Source: Haloarchaeobius salinus
Lineage (GTDB): Archaea > Halobacteriota > Halobacteria > Halobacteriales > Natrialbaceae
NCBI RefSeq assembly: GCF_024464185.1
Contig: NZ_JANHAU010000001.1
Location: 1-64,000 of the forward strand
DNA: 64,000 nucleotides
Direction: 5' to 3'
Each line of letters starts with the position of its first letter. Positions within the stretch are counted from its first letter, which is position 1. The notes below the pieces were generated by a model. It did not search any database. It worked only from the letters and a program-made list of their open reading frames with translations, and was not told the DNA's origin. The translations under genes and the position numbers were made by a program. Shown here piece by piece: positions 43,017-51,980 of this stretch.

Positions 43017-44159
43017 ATGACCCGGATCGTCATCGTCGGGGGCGGCACCGGCGGCACCGTACTGGCCAACCGGCTCGTCGAGGACCTCGACAGCGAGGTC
43101 GAAGCCGGCGAGGTCGAGGTGACGCTGGTCAACGACTCCCCCGACCACGTCTACAAGCCGACGTACCTGTACGTCCCGTTCGGGAAGAAGACCGTCGAGG
43201 ACGCGGTCCGCCCGCTCGCGGACCTCGTCGACCGGCGGGTCGACCTGGAGATCAACCGCGTCGTCGGCATCGACACCGACGCGAAGACCATCGAGCTGCA
43301 GGACGGCCGCGACAGGCTGTCGTACGACCATCTGGTGCTCGCGACCGGCGCGAAGCTGGTGCCCGACGAGGTACCGGGCCTCGTCGAGGGCGGCCACCAC
43401 TTCTACGGCCCCGATGGTGCCGAGGAACTCCGGGACGCGCTCGCGGAGTTCGAGGGCGGTCACCTCGTGCTCAGCGTCGTCGGCGTCCCGCACATGTGCC
43501 CGGCCGCACCGGTCGAGTTCACGCTCATGGCCGACGAGTGGTTCCGCCAGCGCGGCATCCGCGACGAGGTGGATATCACGTACACCTACCCCATCATGCG
43601 CCTGCACGGGCTCGAACCCGTCTCCGACTGGATGGAGCCCCGGTTCGCGGAGCGGGACATCCACACGGAGACCTTCTTCAACGCCGAGGAGGTCGACCCC
43701 GAAGCCGGCGTCATCAGGTCGATGGAGGGCGAGGAGCTCGACTACGACCTGCTCGTCGCCATCCCACCCCACGCGGGCGACGACCTCGTCACCGGCTCCG
43801 GCCTCGGCGACGACGGCTGGGTCGCCGTCGACAGACACACCCTCGAGGCCGAACACGCCGAGGACGTGTACGCCATGGGCGACGCCGCCGACGTGCCGAC
43901 CAGCAAGGCCGGCTCCGTCGCCCACTACGAGGCCGACGTCGTCGCGGACCGCATCGCCAGCGAGGTCCGCGGTCAGCTCCCGACGGCGACGTTCGACGGC
44001 AAGACCGTCTGCTTCATCGAGGCGGGCATGGACGAGGCGACCTTCGTCGAGTTCGACTACGAGCACACCCCCGAGCTGCGCGACGAGTCCCGGCCAGTCC
44101 ACTGGGCGAAGCTCGCGTACAACGAAACCTACTGGCTGACCGCCAGGGGGCTGCTCTGA
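43017..44159 (+). CDS. FAD-dependent oxidoreductase, sulfide:quinone reductase-like
   Basis: The 380-residue flavoprotein has GGGTGGTVLAN at the start (FAD), ATGAKLVPDEVPG, and the MGDAADVPTSKAGS C-terminal FAD motif. Only two cysteines are present, C161 (HMCPAAPVEF) and C332 (TVCFIEAG). These positions match the redox pair C160/C356 of sulfide:quinone oxidoreductase, while the third cysteine of canonical SQR is missing. The enzyme probably passes electrons from a sulfur compound to the quinone pool. Position between tusA and DUF1641 supports a sulfur role. Confidence 0.85.
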   Translation: MTRIVIVGGGTGGTVLANRLVEDLDSEVEAGEVEVTLVNDSPDHVYKPTYLYVPFGKKTVEDAVRPLADLVDRRVDLEINRVVGIDTDAKTIELQDGRDRLSYDHLVLATGAKLVPDEVPGLVEGGHHFYGPDGAEELRDALAEFEGGHLVLSVVGVPHMCPAAPVEFTLMADEWFRQRGIRDEVDITYTYPIMRLHGLEPVSDWMEPRFAERDIHTETFFNAEEVDPEAGVIRSMEGEELDYDLLVAIPPHAGDDLVTGSGLGDDGWVAVDRHTLEAEHAEDVYAMGDAADVPTSKAGSVAHYEADVVADRIASEVRGQLPTATFDGKTVCFIEAGMDEATFVEFDYEHTPELRDESRPVHWAKLAYNETYWLTARGLL

Positions 44160-44169
44160 GGTGACGACG

Positions 44170-44778
44170 ATGGCAGAATCCCCACAGGAGCTCGAGGCCG
44201 AGGAACTCACCGAGGCCATCGAACGGAACCCCGAGGCCGTCGCGGAGTTCGTCGCCCGGCTCGACCGGGTGAACGAGCTGCTCGACGTGCTCGAACTCGG
44301 GACGAGCGCGCTGGACGACGAGATGGTCACCCGCCTCGCCGGCACCGGCAGCACGCTCGCCGAGTCCGCCGACGCGATGGCGACGGACGAGACCGTCCAG
44401 CTCGCCGAGGCGGTCGGCCGCGACGGCGACGACCTCGCCGACGCCATGGCCACGGTCGCCGAACTCCAGCGCAACGGGACGCTCGACGACCTCGCCGCGC
44501 TGTCGGACCTGCTGGCGCTCGCGAACGGCGCGCTGGACGACGAGATGGTGATGCGCCTCGCCAGCACCAGCAGCGGGCTCGGCGAGCTCGCCGATACCGC
44601 CGCCGAGCCGGAGACCGTCCGTGGACTGGAGCGCATACTCGAGGCGGTCGGCGACGCCAGCGCCGAGGAGCCCGAGCCGGTCGGCGCGCTCGGGCTCGTG
44701 AAGGCGACCCGCGACCCCGAGGTGAAGGAGGGACTGGGCCATCTGGTCGCCATTGCCAGGGCCCTCGGCTCCGCGTGA
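44170..44778 (+). CDS. DUF1641 protein with an internal repeat
   Basis: The 202-residue acidic helical protein belongs to DUF1641, often encoded beside SQR-like or formate dehydrogenase-type genes. It has two internal repeats, ALDDEMVTRLAGTGSTLAES and ALDDEMVMRLASTSSGLGEL, each followed by a conserved DETVQ/PETVR. The ATG at 44170 is preferred because GAGGTGA lies 5 nt upstream, overlapping the stop codon of the SQR-like gene. The role is not known, but it likely acts with the oxidoreductase. Confidence 0.85.
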   Translation: MAESPQELEAEELTEAIERNPEAVAEFVARLDRVNELLDVLELGTSALDDEMVTRLAGTGSTLAESADAMATDETVQLAEAVGRDGDDLADAMATVAELQRNGTLDDLAALSDLLALANGALDDEMVMRLASTSSGLGELADTAAEPETVRGLERILEAVGDASAEEPEPVGALGLVKATRDPEVKEGLGHLVAIARALGSA

Positions 44779-44799
44779 GAACAGCCTCGTCCGCCCCGC

Positions 44800-45234
44800 T
44801 TACTCGTCCTCGGTGTCCTCTTCCGTCGTCGTCCGCTCCAGATCGAGCTCGCCGCGGTAGATGTCCGCACCGTCCTGTGCCACCTTCTCCGCGAGCACCG
44901 CACACTTCACGCGCATCGGGGAGATGTCGACCCCGAGCATGTCGATCACGTCGTCGCGGTCCATCTCGTCGAGCTCGTCGAGCGTCTTCCCGCGGACCTC
45001 CTGCGAGAACATGCTCGCGGCGGCCTGCGAGATGGCACAACCGTCGCCACGGAAGGCCGCGCCCGCGATGGTCTCACCGTCGTCCTCGAGCTTCACGTCG
45101 ATACGGATCTCGTCGCCGCACATCGGGTTCTCGCCGACGTGGGTGAACGTGGCGTCCTCGATCTCCCCGTAGTTCCGGGGGTTCTTGTAGTGGTCGAGGA
45201 TCTGCTGCCGGTACATGTCCGAGCCAGGTCCCAT
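44800..45234 (-). CDS. sufU: SufU/IscU-type Fe-S scaffold protein
   Basis: The 144-residue protein has MYRQQILDHYKNPRNYGEI at the start and the three scaffold cysteines at 39 (NPMCGDE), 66 (GDGCAISQA) and 111 (VKCAVLAEK). The Asp in CGD lies beside the first. The pattern fits the SufU/IscU family. It receives sulfur from SufS (encoded at 47639-48886 on the same strand). The C-terminus is acidic. It is convergent with the DUF1641 gene, 21 bp apart. Confidence 0.93.
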   Translation of the reverse strand: MGPGSDMYRQQILDHYKNPRNYGEIEDATFTHVGENPMCGDEIRIDVKLEDDGETIAGAAFRGDGCAISQAAASMFSQEVRGKTLDELDEMDRDDVIDMLGVDISPMRVKCAVLAEKVAQDGADIYRGELDLERTTTEEDTEDE

Positions 45235-45349
45235 TGTTATCCCGTGATAGGGGAGTTCGGTGGAAAAGGGTTCCGCAGCGGGGCAGGAGAGTCAAACGGG
45301 CCTTTGAGGTTGGGACACACACTTGTCCCGGTCCACCGTCTGAGGGCGT

Positions 45350-46909
45350 ATGGCACCCCACCCGACAGACGACCCCTCCGACCCCACCCGTGGTGTCTGC
45401 CGCCGTGGCGTCCTCACCGGACTGGCGGGGCTCGCCACCGCGGGCGTCACCGGGACGACCGTCACCGCGGCGCGACCGACAGCACAGGAGACGCCGCTCG
45501 AACCGACCGCGGAGCTCGCCATCGAGGGCGTCTGCGAGGCCGTCGTGAGCGAGGACGGCGAGACCGTCTTCGCGGCGACCCGCGACGGCTTCGCGACCGT
45601 CGACGTGAGCGACCCCGCGAACCCCGCACTGCTGTCCGAGGAACGTGGGCTGACCCACGACGGGCAGGGGCCCATGCAGCGAATCTACGACGTGAAGTAC
45701 GCCGACGACCGGCTCGTCGTCGCCGGCCCGAACGCGGGCGGGCGGAGCGAGCTCTCCGGGTTCTTCCTCTACGACGTGGAAGACCCCGCGAACCCCGAGC
45801 GGCTCGCGTTCCAGCCGACGAACCACGGCATCCACAACTGCTTCTTCGACGGTACGCACGCCTACCTCACCGGCAGCGGCGTGCCGAACGAGCCGACGAT
45901 GATCTACGACGTGACCGGCGACTCGCCGGAGCAGGTCGGCGAGTGGTCCGCCGTCCACGAGGACGAGGCGTGGCGGGACGCCGGTCGGAACTCCCTCTCC
46001 TGTCACGACGTGTACGTCCAGGACGACACGCTGTACGTCGCCTACTGGGACGCCGGCACCTGGGTCGTCGACGTGAGCGACCCCGCGAACCCGAGCGCGG
46101 TGGCGAAGCTCGGCGAGCACTCCGCCGAGTATCTCGCCGACGTCGGTGACGGCTTCACGTCCGAGTTCGTCGAACTGCCCGGCAACGCACACTACGTCCA
46201 GCCCAGCGCCGACGGCTCGGCGCTGTACGTCGGCAAGGAGGCCTGGGACCGCGAGGACACGCCCGAGCACGACGGCGGCCCAGGTGGCATCGAGCTCTGG
46301 TCGATGGGCGACGACCCCACCCGCGAGACCATCCTCGCACCGCCGCCGGACAACGACGGCGCGACCGCGCACAACTTCGGCGTCGACGGCGACCGGCTCT
46401 ACACCTCCTGGTACGGCGGCGGCGTCCGGGTGTACGACGTGGGCGACCCGACCGCACCGCGACTCCTCGGCGGCTGGCGCGCGGACGAGACGACGAGCTT
46501 CTGGACGGCCGAGCCCATCCACGAGGGGTTCGTCGGCGCGAGCTACCAGAACCCCGAGAACGGCCGCGAGGAGCGCCAGCAGGGGGTCGACGCGCGTCTG
46601 TTCGTGTTCCCCGAACCCGAGGGCGAGGGCGAGCCCGCGCCGACGATGGAGCCCCGGCCGGTGCCCGGTCAGGAACCGGGCGGCAACGCCGACACGCCGA
46701 CCACCCGCCCGCCGGATGCCGGCGGCGGCGAGGGCGGGACGGCAGGGACGACCGACGACGGTCCCGTCACGCCGGCCTCTCACACGCCGGGAACCACCAC
46801 CGACGCCAGCGACGACGGCGGCTCGCCCGGCTTCGGTGTCCTCGCGGCGCTCGCGGGCGTCGGCGCGGCCGCCGGGCTGGCGAGACGGCGACGGCGGGAA
46901 GCGGAGTAG
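45350..46909 (+). CDS. Tat-exported LVIVD-repeat beta-propeller protein with PGF-CTERM anchor
   Basis: The 519-residue protein starts with a twin-arginine signal: CRRGVLTGLAGLATAGVTG (17-35). It continues with LVIVD-type repeats (VDVSDPANPALL, then YDVEDPANPERLAF, VVDVSDPANPSAVAKLG), which form a propeller. A Pro/Gly/Thr-rich linker follows (about 440-495), and the C-terminus is SPGFGVLAALAGVGAAAGLA followed by RRR. That last motif is the PGF-CTERM signal used by archaeosortase A for lipid anchoring. The protein would be on the cell surface. The ligand or substrate is unknown. Confidence 0.88.
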   Translation: MAPHPTDDPSDPTRGVCRRGVLTGLAGLATAGVTGTTVTAARPTAQETPLEPTAELAIEGVCEAVVSEDGETVFAATRDGFATVDVSDPANPALLSEERGLTHDGQGPMQRIYDVKYADDRLVVAGPNAGGRSELSGFFLYDVEDPANPERLAFQPTNHGIHNCFFDGTHAYLTGSGVPNEPTMIYDVTGDSPEQVGEWSAVHEDEAWRDAGRNSLSCHDVYVQDDTLYVAYWDAGTWVVDVSDPANPSAVAKLGEHSAEYLADVGDGFTSEFVELPGNAHYVQPSADGSALYVGKEAWDREDTPEHDGGPGGIELWSMGDDPTRETILAPPPDNDGATAHNFGVDGDRLYTSWYGGGVRVYDVGDPTAPRLLGGWRADETTSFWTAEPIHEGFVGASYQNPENGREERQQGVDARLFVFPEPEGEGEPAPTMEPRPVPGQEPGGNADTPTTRPPDAGGGEGGTAGTTDDGPVTPASHTPGTTTDASDDGGSPGFGVLAALAGVGAAAGLARRRRREAE

Positions 46910-46939
46910 GCGCGGCAGGAGCCGCCGACGGCCGCGGTC

Positions 46940-47575
46940 TCAGTGCTCGCCGGCGACCTCGCGCTCGAAACGGTCGACGAACGTCTCGAGGAAGGCGTGG
47001 CGGTCGGCGGCCATCGTGCGGCCCGCATCTGTGTACATGCGGTCCTCGATGCGGAGCAGTTTCTTGTGGACGTGGTTGAACGACGTCTCCCCGGCCGGGG
47101 AGTCGTCCGCCTCGGGCGGCAGCTCGGGGTCGTGGAGGGTGTGCCCGTGCTCCCCGGCGTAGGCGAAGGTGCGGGCGAGCCCGACCGCGCCGATGGCGTC
47201 GAGGTTGTCCGCGTCGGAGAGCAGTTCCGCCTCGTAGCTCCGGGGCTCGACGTCGTTCGAGAAGCGGTGGGCGCGGATGCAGTGGGCGACGGCGTCGACG
47301 GTTCCGGCGGGGACGTCCTGCGCGTCGAGGATGCGCCGCGCCTCCGCCGCGCCCCACTCCGCGTGGTCGGCGATCTCGCCGTCTGCCTCGCGCTTCCGAC
47401 CGATGTCGTGGAGCCAGGCGGCGGCGAGCAGGGTCTCCTCGTCGACCGGGGCGTCGGTCCGGGCGGCGAGGGTCCGGGCGTTCTCGACCACGCGCTCGAC
47501 GTGGTGCCAGTCGTGGGTCGGGGCGAGCCCGCCGAAGTACGTCTCGGCGCGCTCGCGGAGGGCGGGGACGTCCAT
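46940..47575 (-). CDS. HD-domain phosphohydrolase
   Basis: The 211-residue protein has an HD-domain pattern: PTHDWHHVERVVENARTLA, then LLAAAWLHDIGRKREADGE with the paired HD, and ELLSDADNLDAIGAVGLARTFAY with the last Asp. The family (YedJ/YpgQ-like) hydrolyses phosphates such as nucleotides. The substrate is unknown. The ATG at 47575 is preferred, as a TATA-like CCGTTTTTGCC lies just upstream. It follows sufS on the same strand, with 63 bp between. Confidence 0.85.
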   Translation of the reverse strand: MDVPALRERAETYFGGLAPTHDWHHVERVVENARTLAARTDAPVDEETLLAAAWLHDIGRKREADGEIADHAEWGAAEARRILDAQDVPAGTVDAVAHCIRAHRFSNDVEPRSYEAELLSDADNLDAIGAVGLARTFAYAGEHGHTLHDPELPPEADDSPAGETSFNHVHKKLLRIEDRMYTDAGRTMAADRHAFLETFVDRFEREVAGEH

Positions 47576-47638
47576 GGCTTCGGGCACCGGTGCCAGTGGC
47601 AAAAACGGTCCGATGGCGGGGTGAAAGTGGTCCGGCGC

Positions 47639-48886
47639 TCAGGCGAACAGCTGCCGGGCGTCGTCGATGGCGTCGACGAGGGTGTCGATCTCGCTCTCGG
47701 TGTTGTAGATGTAGAACGACGCGCGGGCGGAGGCGGTGACGCCCAGCGTGTCGTGCAGCGGCTGGGTGCAGTGGTCGCCGGCGCGGATGGCGACGCCGTG
47801 GTCGTTGACGATGCTCGCGAGGTCGTGGGCGTGGACGCTCCCGACGTTGAACGCGACGAGGCCGCCCCGCCCCTGGTCCGGCGACGGGCCGTATATCTCC
47901 ACGTCGTCGAACTCCGAGAGACGCTCGTAGGCGTAGCGCGCGAGGCGCTCCTCGTGGCGCTGGACGCGTTCCATGCCGATGTCGTCGAGGTAGTCGATGG
48001 CCGCGTCGAGGCCGACCGCCTGCGCGATGAGCGGCGTGCCCGCCTCGAACTTCCACGGGAGGTCGTTCCACGTCGAGTCCTCGTAGGTGACCTTCCGTAT
48101 CATGTCGCCGCCGTAGAGGTACGGCTGCATGTCGTCGAGGATGGCCTCCTTCCCGTAGAGGACCCCGATACCGGTCGGCCCGGCCATCTTGTGCCCCGAG
48201 AAGGCGTAGAAGTCGGCGTCGATAGCCCCCACGTCGACCGGGCGGGTCGGCACCGCCTGCGCCCCGTCGATGAACGCGTAGGCGTCGTGCTCGTGGGCCA
48301 GGTCCGCCAGTTCCGCGACGGGGTTGACCGTCCCGAGGGTGTTCGAGACGTGGACCGCGCTGACCAGCTTCGTGTCGTCCGTGATGAGCTCGGCCGCGGC
48401 GTCCATGTCCAGCATGCCGTCCTCGTCGATGGGGATGAACTTCGCCTCCGCGCCGGTGCGCTTCGCGACCTGCTGCCAGGTGACCAGCGAGGCGTGGTGC
48501 TCCATCTCCGTGAGGACGACCTCGTCTCCGGGGCCCAGCTCCGCCATCCCCCACGCGTACGCGACCAGGTTCATCGCCTCCGTCGTGTTCTTCGTGAAGA
48601 CGACCTCCTCGCGCCCGTCCGCGCCGATGAACTCCGCGACGCGGTCGTGGGCCTCCTCGTACGCGATGGACGCCTCCTGGCTCAGCTGGTGGACGCCGCG
48701 GTGGACGTTCGCGTTGTAGCCGTAGTAGTAGTCGACGATGCTCTCGACGACCTGCTCCGGCGTCTGGCTCGTCGCCCCGTTGTCGAGGTAGACCAGCGGC
48801 ACGTCGTCGCCGACCGTCCGGTCGAGGATCGGGAAGTCCTCGCGGATCCGCTCGACGTCGAGTGGCTCGATGTCCTGCGTGCTCAT
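47639..48886 (-). CDS. sufS: cysteine desulfurase SufS
   Basis: The 415-residue PLP enzyme starts MSTQDIEPLDVERIREDFPIL. It shows VYLDNGATSQTP, EHHASLVTWQ, FIDGAQAVPT, the PLP lysine K233 in AFSGHKMAGPTG, and the catalytic C371 in RAGDHCTQPL, which matches the SufS class. It takes sulfur from cysteine and passes it to SufU. The ATG at 48886 is chosen, since the frame upstream of it is unlike the family. Repeat copy E begins 116 bp upstream. Confidence 0.96.
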   Translation of the reverse strand: MSTQDIEPLDVERIREDFPILDRTVGDDVPLVYLDNGATSQTPEQVVESIVDYYYGYNANVHRGVHQLSQEASIAYEEAHDRVAEFIGADGREEVVFTKNTTEAMNLVAYAWGMAELGPGDEVVLTEMEHHASLVTWQQVAKRTGAEAKFIPIDEDGMLDMDAAAELITDDTKLVSAVHVSNTLGTVNPVAELADLAHEHDAYAFIDGAQAVPTRPVDVGAIDADFYAFSGHKMAGPTGIGVLYGKEAILDDMQPYLYGGDMIRKVTYEDSTWNDLPWKFEAGTPLIAQAVGLDAAIDYLDDIGMERVQRHEERLARYAYERLSEFDDVEIYGPSPDQGRGGLVAFNVGSVHAHDLASIVNDHGVAIRAGDHCTQPLHDTLGVTASARASFYIYNTESEIDTLVDAIDDARQLFA

Positions 48887-49001
48887 TACGTTGATTTGGG
48901 TGCTCTGGACCCAACTGTCCTTCGGTCGCTTCGCGTTCTGCCCCTGTCTGTGACACGACTCGGTTCCGGTTCGGGCGCTCGTGGGTGTCGCCCGAACCGC
49001 C

Positions 49002-49366
49002 AAAGTTTATAATATTTGTAAACTTTGGTGGGCGGTAGCGAAGAATCAACCGGGTGGCGCGCGACTGGCGAACGTGCCGAGCCTTGCGAGGCCGTTCGCC
49101 GACGCTCGCGCGAGGGGCGAGAAGCGGAGGGAGCGCTAGCGACTGAGCATCGCAGTCGGTTGGGGAGGTACGAGGTGCGGTCGCGGTCGGGTGGGACTGA
49201 AAGGGGCGGCCGTCTCGACGACGGCAGACGACGAAAGGACCGCAGGTACGAGGACCGTGGTTCGAGAGAGCGAAGCTCTCTCGTCATCACGAAAGAGCGC
49301 GGAGCGCTCTTTCGAACGACAGCGAGTCTCCCGAGTCGAGACGGCCGGGGCTTTCTGGCTGTTTTC
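49002..49366 (+). repeat. structured intergenic repeat, copy E
   Basis: It starts with the palindrome AAAGTTTATAATATTTGTAA followed by ACTTT (49002-49026; arms AAAGTTTA/TAAACTTT). Then come GTGGCGCGCGACTGGCGA, a hairpin GCGAACG/CGTTCGC, and GGGACTGAAAGGGGC (49193-49207). The variable stem GGCCGTCTCGAC/GTCGAGACGGCC (49208-49219 with 49335-49346) is perfect. The end is GGGGCTTTCTGGCTGTTTT (49347-49365). A nested insert occupies 49257-49318. No gene is seen in 48887-49535. Confidence 0.9.
49257..49318 (+). repeat. nested two-hairpin insert in repeat copy E
   Basis: This 62-nt block begins GTGGTTCGAGAGAGC. Hairpin 1 is CGAGAGAGC-gaa-GCTCTCTCG, then TCATCA, then hairpin 2 CGAAAGAGCGC-gga-GCGCTCTTTCG. 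It matches the block in copy D (29172-29226) in design. Hairpin 2 differs in sequence but not in pairing. It interrupts the conserved loop GAGGACCGCAGCGAG of the parent repeat. Confidence 0.82.
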
Positions 49367-49391
49367 GGAGCTACCTGTTCTCGTCGATGGA

Positions 49392-49406
49392 GGGTCTTTC
49401 TGGCTG
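49392..49406 (+). repeat. second copy of the repeat tail after copy E
   Basis: GGGTCTTTCTGGCTG repeats the tail of copy E (GGGGCTTTCTGGCTG, 49347-49361) about 45 bp further on. It looks like a duplicated 3' end or the remnant of a neighbouring copy. Confidence 0.7.
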
Positions 49407-49535
49407 TTCGGGGTCGAGTCTGTTCCTACAGTTCACCCGACAGAAACGATTACAACGAACACTCGTCAGAACAGCCGAGACACACGAAAACTCCACTGCC
49501 GAAGTCTTAAACGCGTCCGCGTTCTACGCCGTTCC

Positions 49536-50093
49536 ATGCAGCAGCACGTGAAGATTCCGCAGGACCGCATCGGCGTGCTGATCGGCGAGGGCGGTGAGAC
49601 GATGCGACGGATCGAGAACCGGGCCGGTGTCAGGCTGGACATCGACTCGGAGAACGGCTCCGTCGCCATCGAGCAGGTGGGTGACCCCGTGGACGCGCTG
49701 AAGGCCCCCGACATCGTCCAGGCGATCGGCCGCGGCTTCCCCCCGGAGGACGCCCTGACGTTACTCGACGACGACATGCGGATGTTCGACCTCATCGACA
49801 TCGACGCGGCGGCGCGCAACAAGCGCGACCGCAAGCGAAAGAAGGGCCGGCTCATCGGCGAGGACGGCCGAACCAGGGAGCTGATGGAGGAGCTGACGGG
49901 CGCGAGCGTCGTCATCTACGGCTCGACGCTGGGCGTCATCGGCGGGCCGGAGCAGGTCCAGATCGTCCGCGAGGCCGCGGAGCGACTGCTCGACGGCGCA
50001 CCGCACGGCTCCGTCTACGCCTTCCTCGAACGGAAGCACAACGAGCTGAAGCGCAAGGGGATGGACTACCACCGGTACCCCGGTGGGACCTGA
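49536..50093 (+). CDS. KH-domain RNA-binding protein (Dim2/Pno1-like)
   Basis: The 185-residue protein has two KH-type regions: VKIPQDRIGVLIGEGGETMRRIENRAGVRLDI (first, with GEGG) and GRLIGEDGRTRELMEELTGASVVIYG (second). This is the two-KH design of archaeal Krr1/Pno1-like proteins, which bind small-subunit rRNA or its precursors. A TATA-like AGTCTTAAAC (49503-49512) puts the start at the ATG. It lies between repeat E and the thermosome gene. Confidence 0.92.
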   Translation: MQQHVKIPQDRIGVLIGEGGETMRRIENRAGVRLDIDSENGSVAIEQVGDPVDALKAPDIVQAIGRGFPPEDALTLLDDDMRMFDLIDIDAAARNKRDRKRKKGRLIGEDGRTRELMEELTGASVVIYGSTLGVIGGPEQVQIVREAAERLLDGAPHGSVYAFLERKHNELKRKGMDYHRYPGGT

Positions 50094-50168
50094 ACCGCGA
50101 CCGCCAGCCCTGCCGACGTTCTCTCGTCGCCCAGCCGCATCGGGAAGCGCCAGCGCCGTCCACGACGA

Positions 50169-50181
50169 GAGTATATAAACC
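50169..50181 (+). promoter_or_regulatory. TATA-like box, distal to the thermosome gene
   Basis: GAGTATATAAACC is a strong TATA box about 110 bp before the thermosome ATG. It may be a second promoter, or drive a short leader transcript. Confidence 0.55.
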
Positions 50182-50244
50182 ACAGCCCATGACAACAAAT
50201 AACAAGGACTATTGTGGCACTGTCCGGCGTTTTTCAGAACCGCC

Positions 50245-50257
50245 AACAAAACCTTTT
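50245..50257 (+). promoter_or_regulatory. proximal thermosome promoter
   Basis: ACCTTTTTATAGA is a TATA-type box about 35 bp before the ATG at 50289. It fits a haloarchaeal heat-shock style promoter of a thermosome gene. Confidence 0.7.
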
Positions 50258-50288
50258 TATAGAATGCCAATCAATCATTCGGACGACC

Positions 50289-51980
50289 ATGGCTCAGCAA
50301 ATGGGTAATCAGCCCCTCATCGTTCTCTCCGAGGACAGTCAGCGAACGTCCGGCAAGGACGCACAGTCGATGAACATCACGGCCGGAAAGGCCGTCGCCG
50401 AGTCCGTACGCACCACACTCGGCCCGAAAGGGATGGACAAGATGCTCGTCGACTCGACGGGCAGCGTCGTCGTCACGAACGACGGCGTGACCATCCTGAA
50501 GGAGATGGACATCGAGCACCCGGCGGCCAACATGATCGTCGAGGTCGCCCAGACCCAGGAGGACGAGGTCGGTGACGGCACCACCTCCGCCGTCGTCGTC
50601 TCCGGTGAGCTCCTGAAGAAGGCCGAGGACCTCCTCGAGCAGGACGTCCACGCGACGACCATCGCGAACGGCTACCGTCAGGCCGCAGAGAAGGCCAAGG
50701 AGCTCCTCGACGACGCCGCCATCGACGTCGACGAGGACGACCGCGAGTACCTCGAGCAGATCGCCGCGACGGCGATGACCGGCAAGGGTGCGGAGTCCTC
50801 CAAGGAGCTCCTCGCCGAGCTCGTCGTCGACGCCGTCCTCGCCGTCCAGGACGAGGAGGGAATCGACGCCGAGAACATCAAGATCGAGAAGATCGTCGGC
50901 GGCTCTGTCGACGACTCCGAGCTCGTGGACGGCGTCCTCCTCGACAAGGTCCGCGCACACGACAACATGCCGTTCTTCGTCGAGGACGCGAACGTCGCCG
51001 TCGTCGACGACGCACTCGAGGTCCGCGAGACCGAGATCGACGCCGAGGTCAACGTCACGGACCCCGACCAGCTCCAGCAGTTCCTCGACCAGGAGGAGAA
51101 GCAGCTCAAGGAGATGGTCGACACGCTCGTCGAGGCCGGCGCGGACGCCGTCTTCGTCGATGACGGCATCGACGACATGGCCCAGCACTACCTCGCACAG
51201 GAGGGCATCCTCGCGGTCCGTCGCGTGAAGGACTCCGACGCGAAGCGCATCGCCCGCGCGACCGGCGCTCGCGTCGTCGCCAACGTCGACGACGTCGAGG
51301 CCGACGACCTCGGCTTCGCCGGCCGCATCAGCCAGCAGGACGTCGGCGGCGACGAGCAGATCCTCATCGAGGACGTCGAGGACGCCAAGTCCGTCACGCT
51401 CCTCCTCCGCGGCGGCACCGAGCACGTCGTCGACGAGGTCGAGCGCGCCATCGACGACTCCCTCGGCGTGGTCCGCGCGACCATCGAGGACGGCACCGTC
51501 CTCCCCGGCGGCGGCGCACCCGAGGTCGAGATCGCACTCCAGCTCCGCGAATTCGCGGACTCCGTCGGCGGCCGCGAGCAGCTGGCCGTCGAGGCCTTCG
51601 CCGACGCGCTGGAGGTCATCCCGCGCACGCTCGCCGAGAACGCGGGTCTGGACTCCATCGACAGCCTCGTCGAACTCCGCTCCCGCCACGACGGCGGCGA
51701 GTACGCGGCCGGTCTCGACGCCTACTCCGGCGACGTCATCGACATGGAGGAGGAGGGCGTCGTCGAGCCGCTCCGCGTGAAGACCCAGGCCATCGAGAGC
51801 GCGACCGAGGCGGCCGTCATGCTCCTGCGCATCGACGACGTCATCGCCGCGGGCGACCTCTCCGGCGGTCAGGTCGACCCCGACGACGGCGGCGACGCCG
51901 GCGGCCCGCCCGCGGGCGGCATGGGCGGCGGCGGCATGGGCGGCATGGGCGGTATGGGCGGCATGGGCGGCGCGATGTGA
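50289..51980 (+). CDS. thermosome (group II chaperonin) subunit
   Basis: The 563-residue protein starts [26 protein letters not shown] and has the group II chaperonin signatures: [27 protein letters not shown], and the ATP motif [12 protein letters not shown]. The apical lid region lies at about 230-300. The C-terminus is rich in GGM repeats ([13 protein letters not shown]...), which project into the cavity. Haloarchaea carry several thermosome genes that form mixed rings. Which subunit this is cannot be told. It has two upstream TATA boxes. Confidence 0.97.
   Translation: MAQQMGNQPLIVLSEDSQRTSGKDAQSMNITAGKAVAESVRTTLGPKGMDKMLVDSTGSVVVTNDGVTILKEMDIEHPAANMIVEVAQTQEDEVGDGTTSAVVVSGELLKKAEDLLEQDVHATTIANGYRQAAEKAKELLDDAAIDVDEDDREYLEQIAATAMTGKGAESSKELLAELVVDAVLAVQDEEGIDAENIKIEKIVGGSVDDSELVDGVLLDKVRAHDNMPFFVEDANVAVVDDALEVRETEIDAEVNVTDPDQLQQFLDQEEKQLKEMVDTLVEAGADAVFVDDGIDDMAQHYLAQEGILAVRRVKDSDAKRIARATGARVVANVDDVEADDLGFAGRISQQDVGGDEQILIEDVEDAKSVTLLLRGGTEHVVDEVERAIDDSLGVVRATIEDGTVLPGGGAPEVEIALQLREFADSVGGREQLAVEAFADALEVIPRTLAENAGLDSIDSLVELRSRHDGGEYAAGLDAYSGDVIDMEEEGVVEPLRVKTQAIESATEAAVMLLRIDDVIAAGDLSGGQVDPDDGGDAGGPPAGGMGGGGMGGMGGMGGMGGAM

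Noticed and set aside
49141-49366. CRISPR array at repeat copy E
   Set aside because: No regularly spaced identical repeats with unique spacers are seen. The repeated parts are hairpins and block motifs.
51894-51980. GGM-rich tail of the thermosome as a tandem DNA repeat
   Set aside because: The repeat is simply the coding sequence of the normal chaperonin C-terminus.
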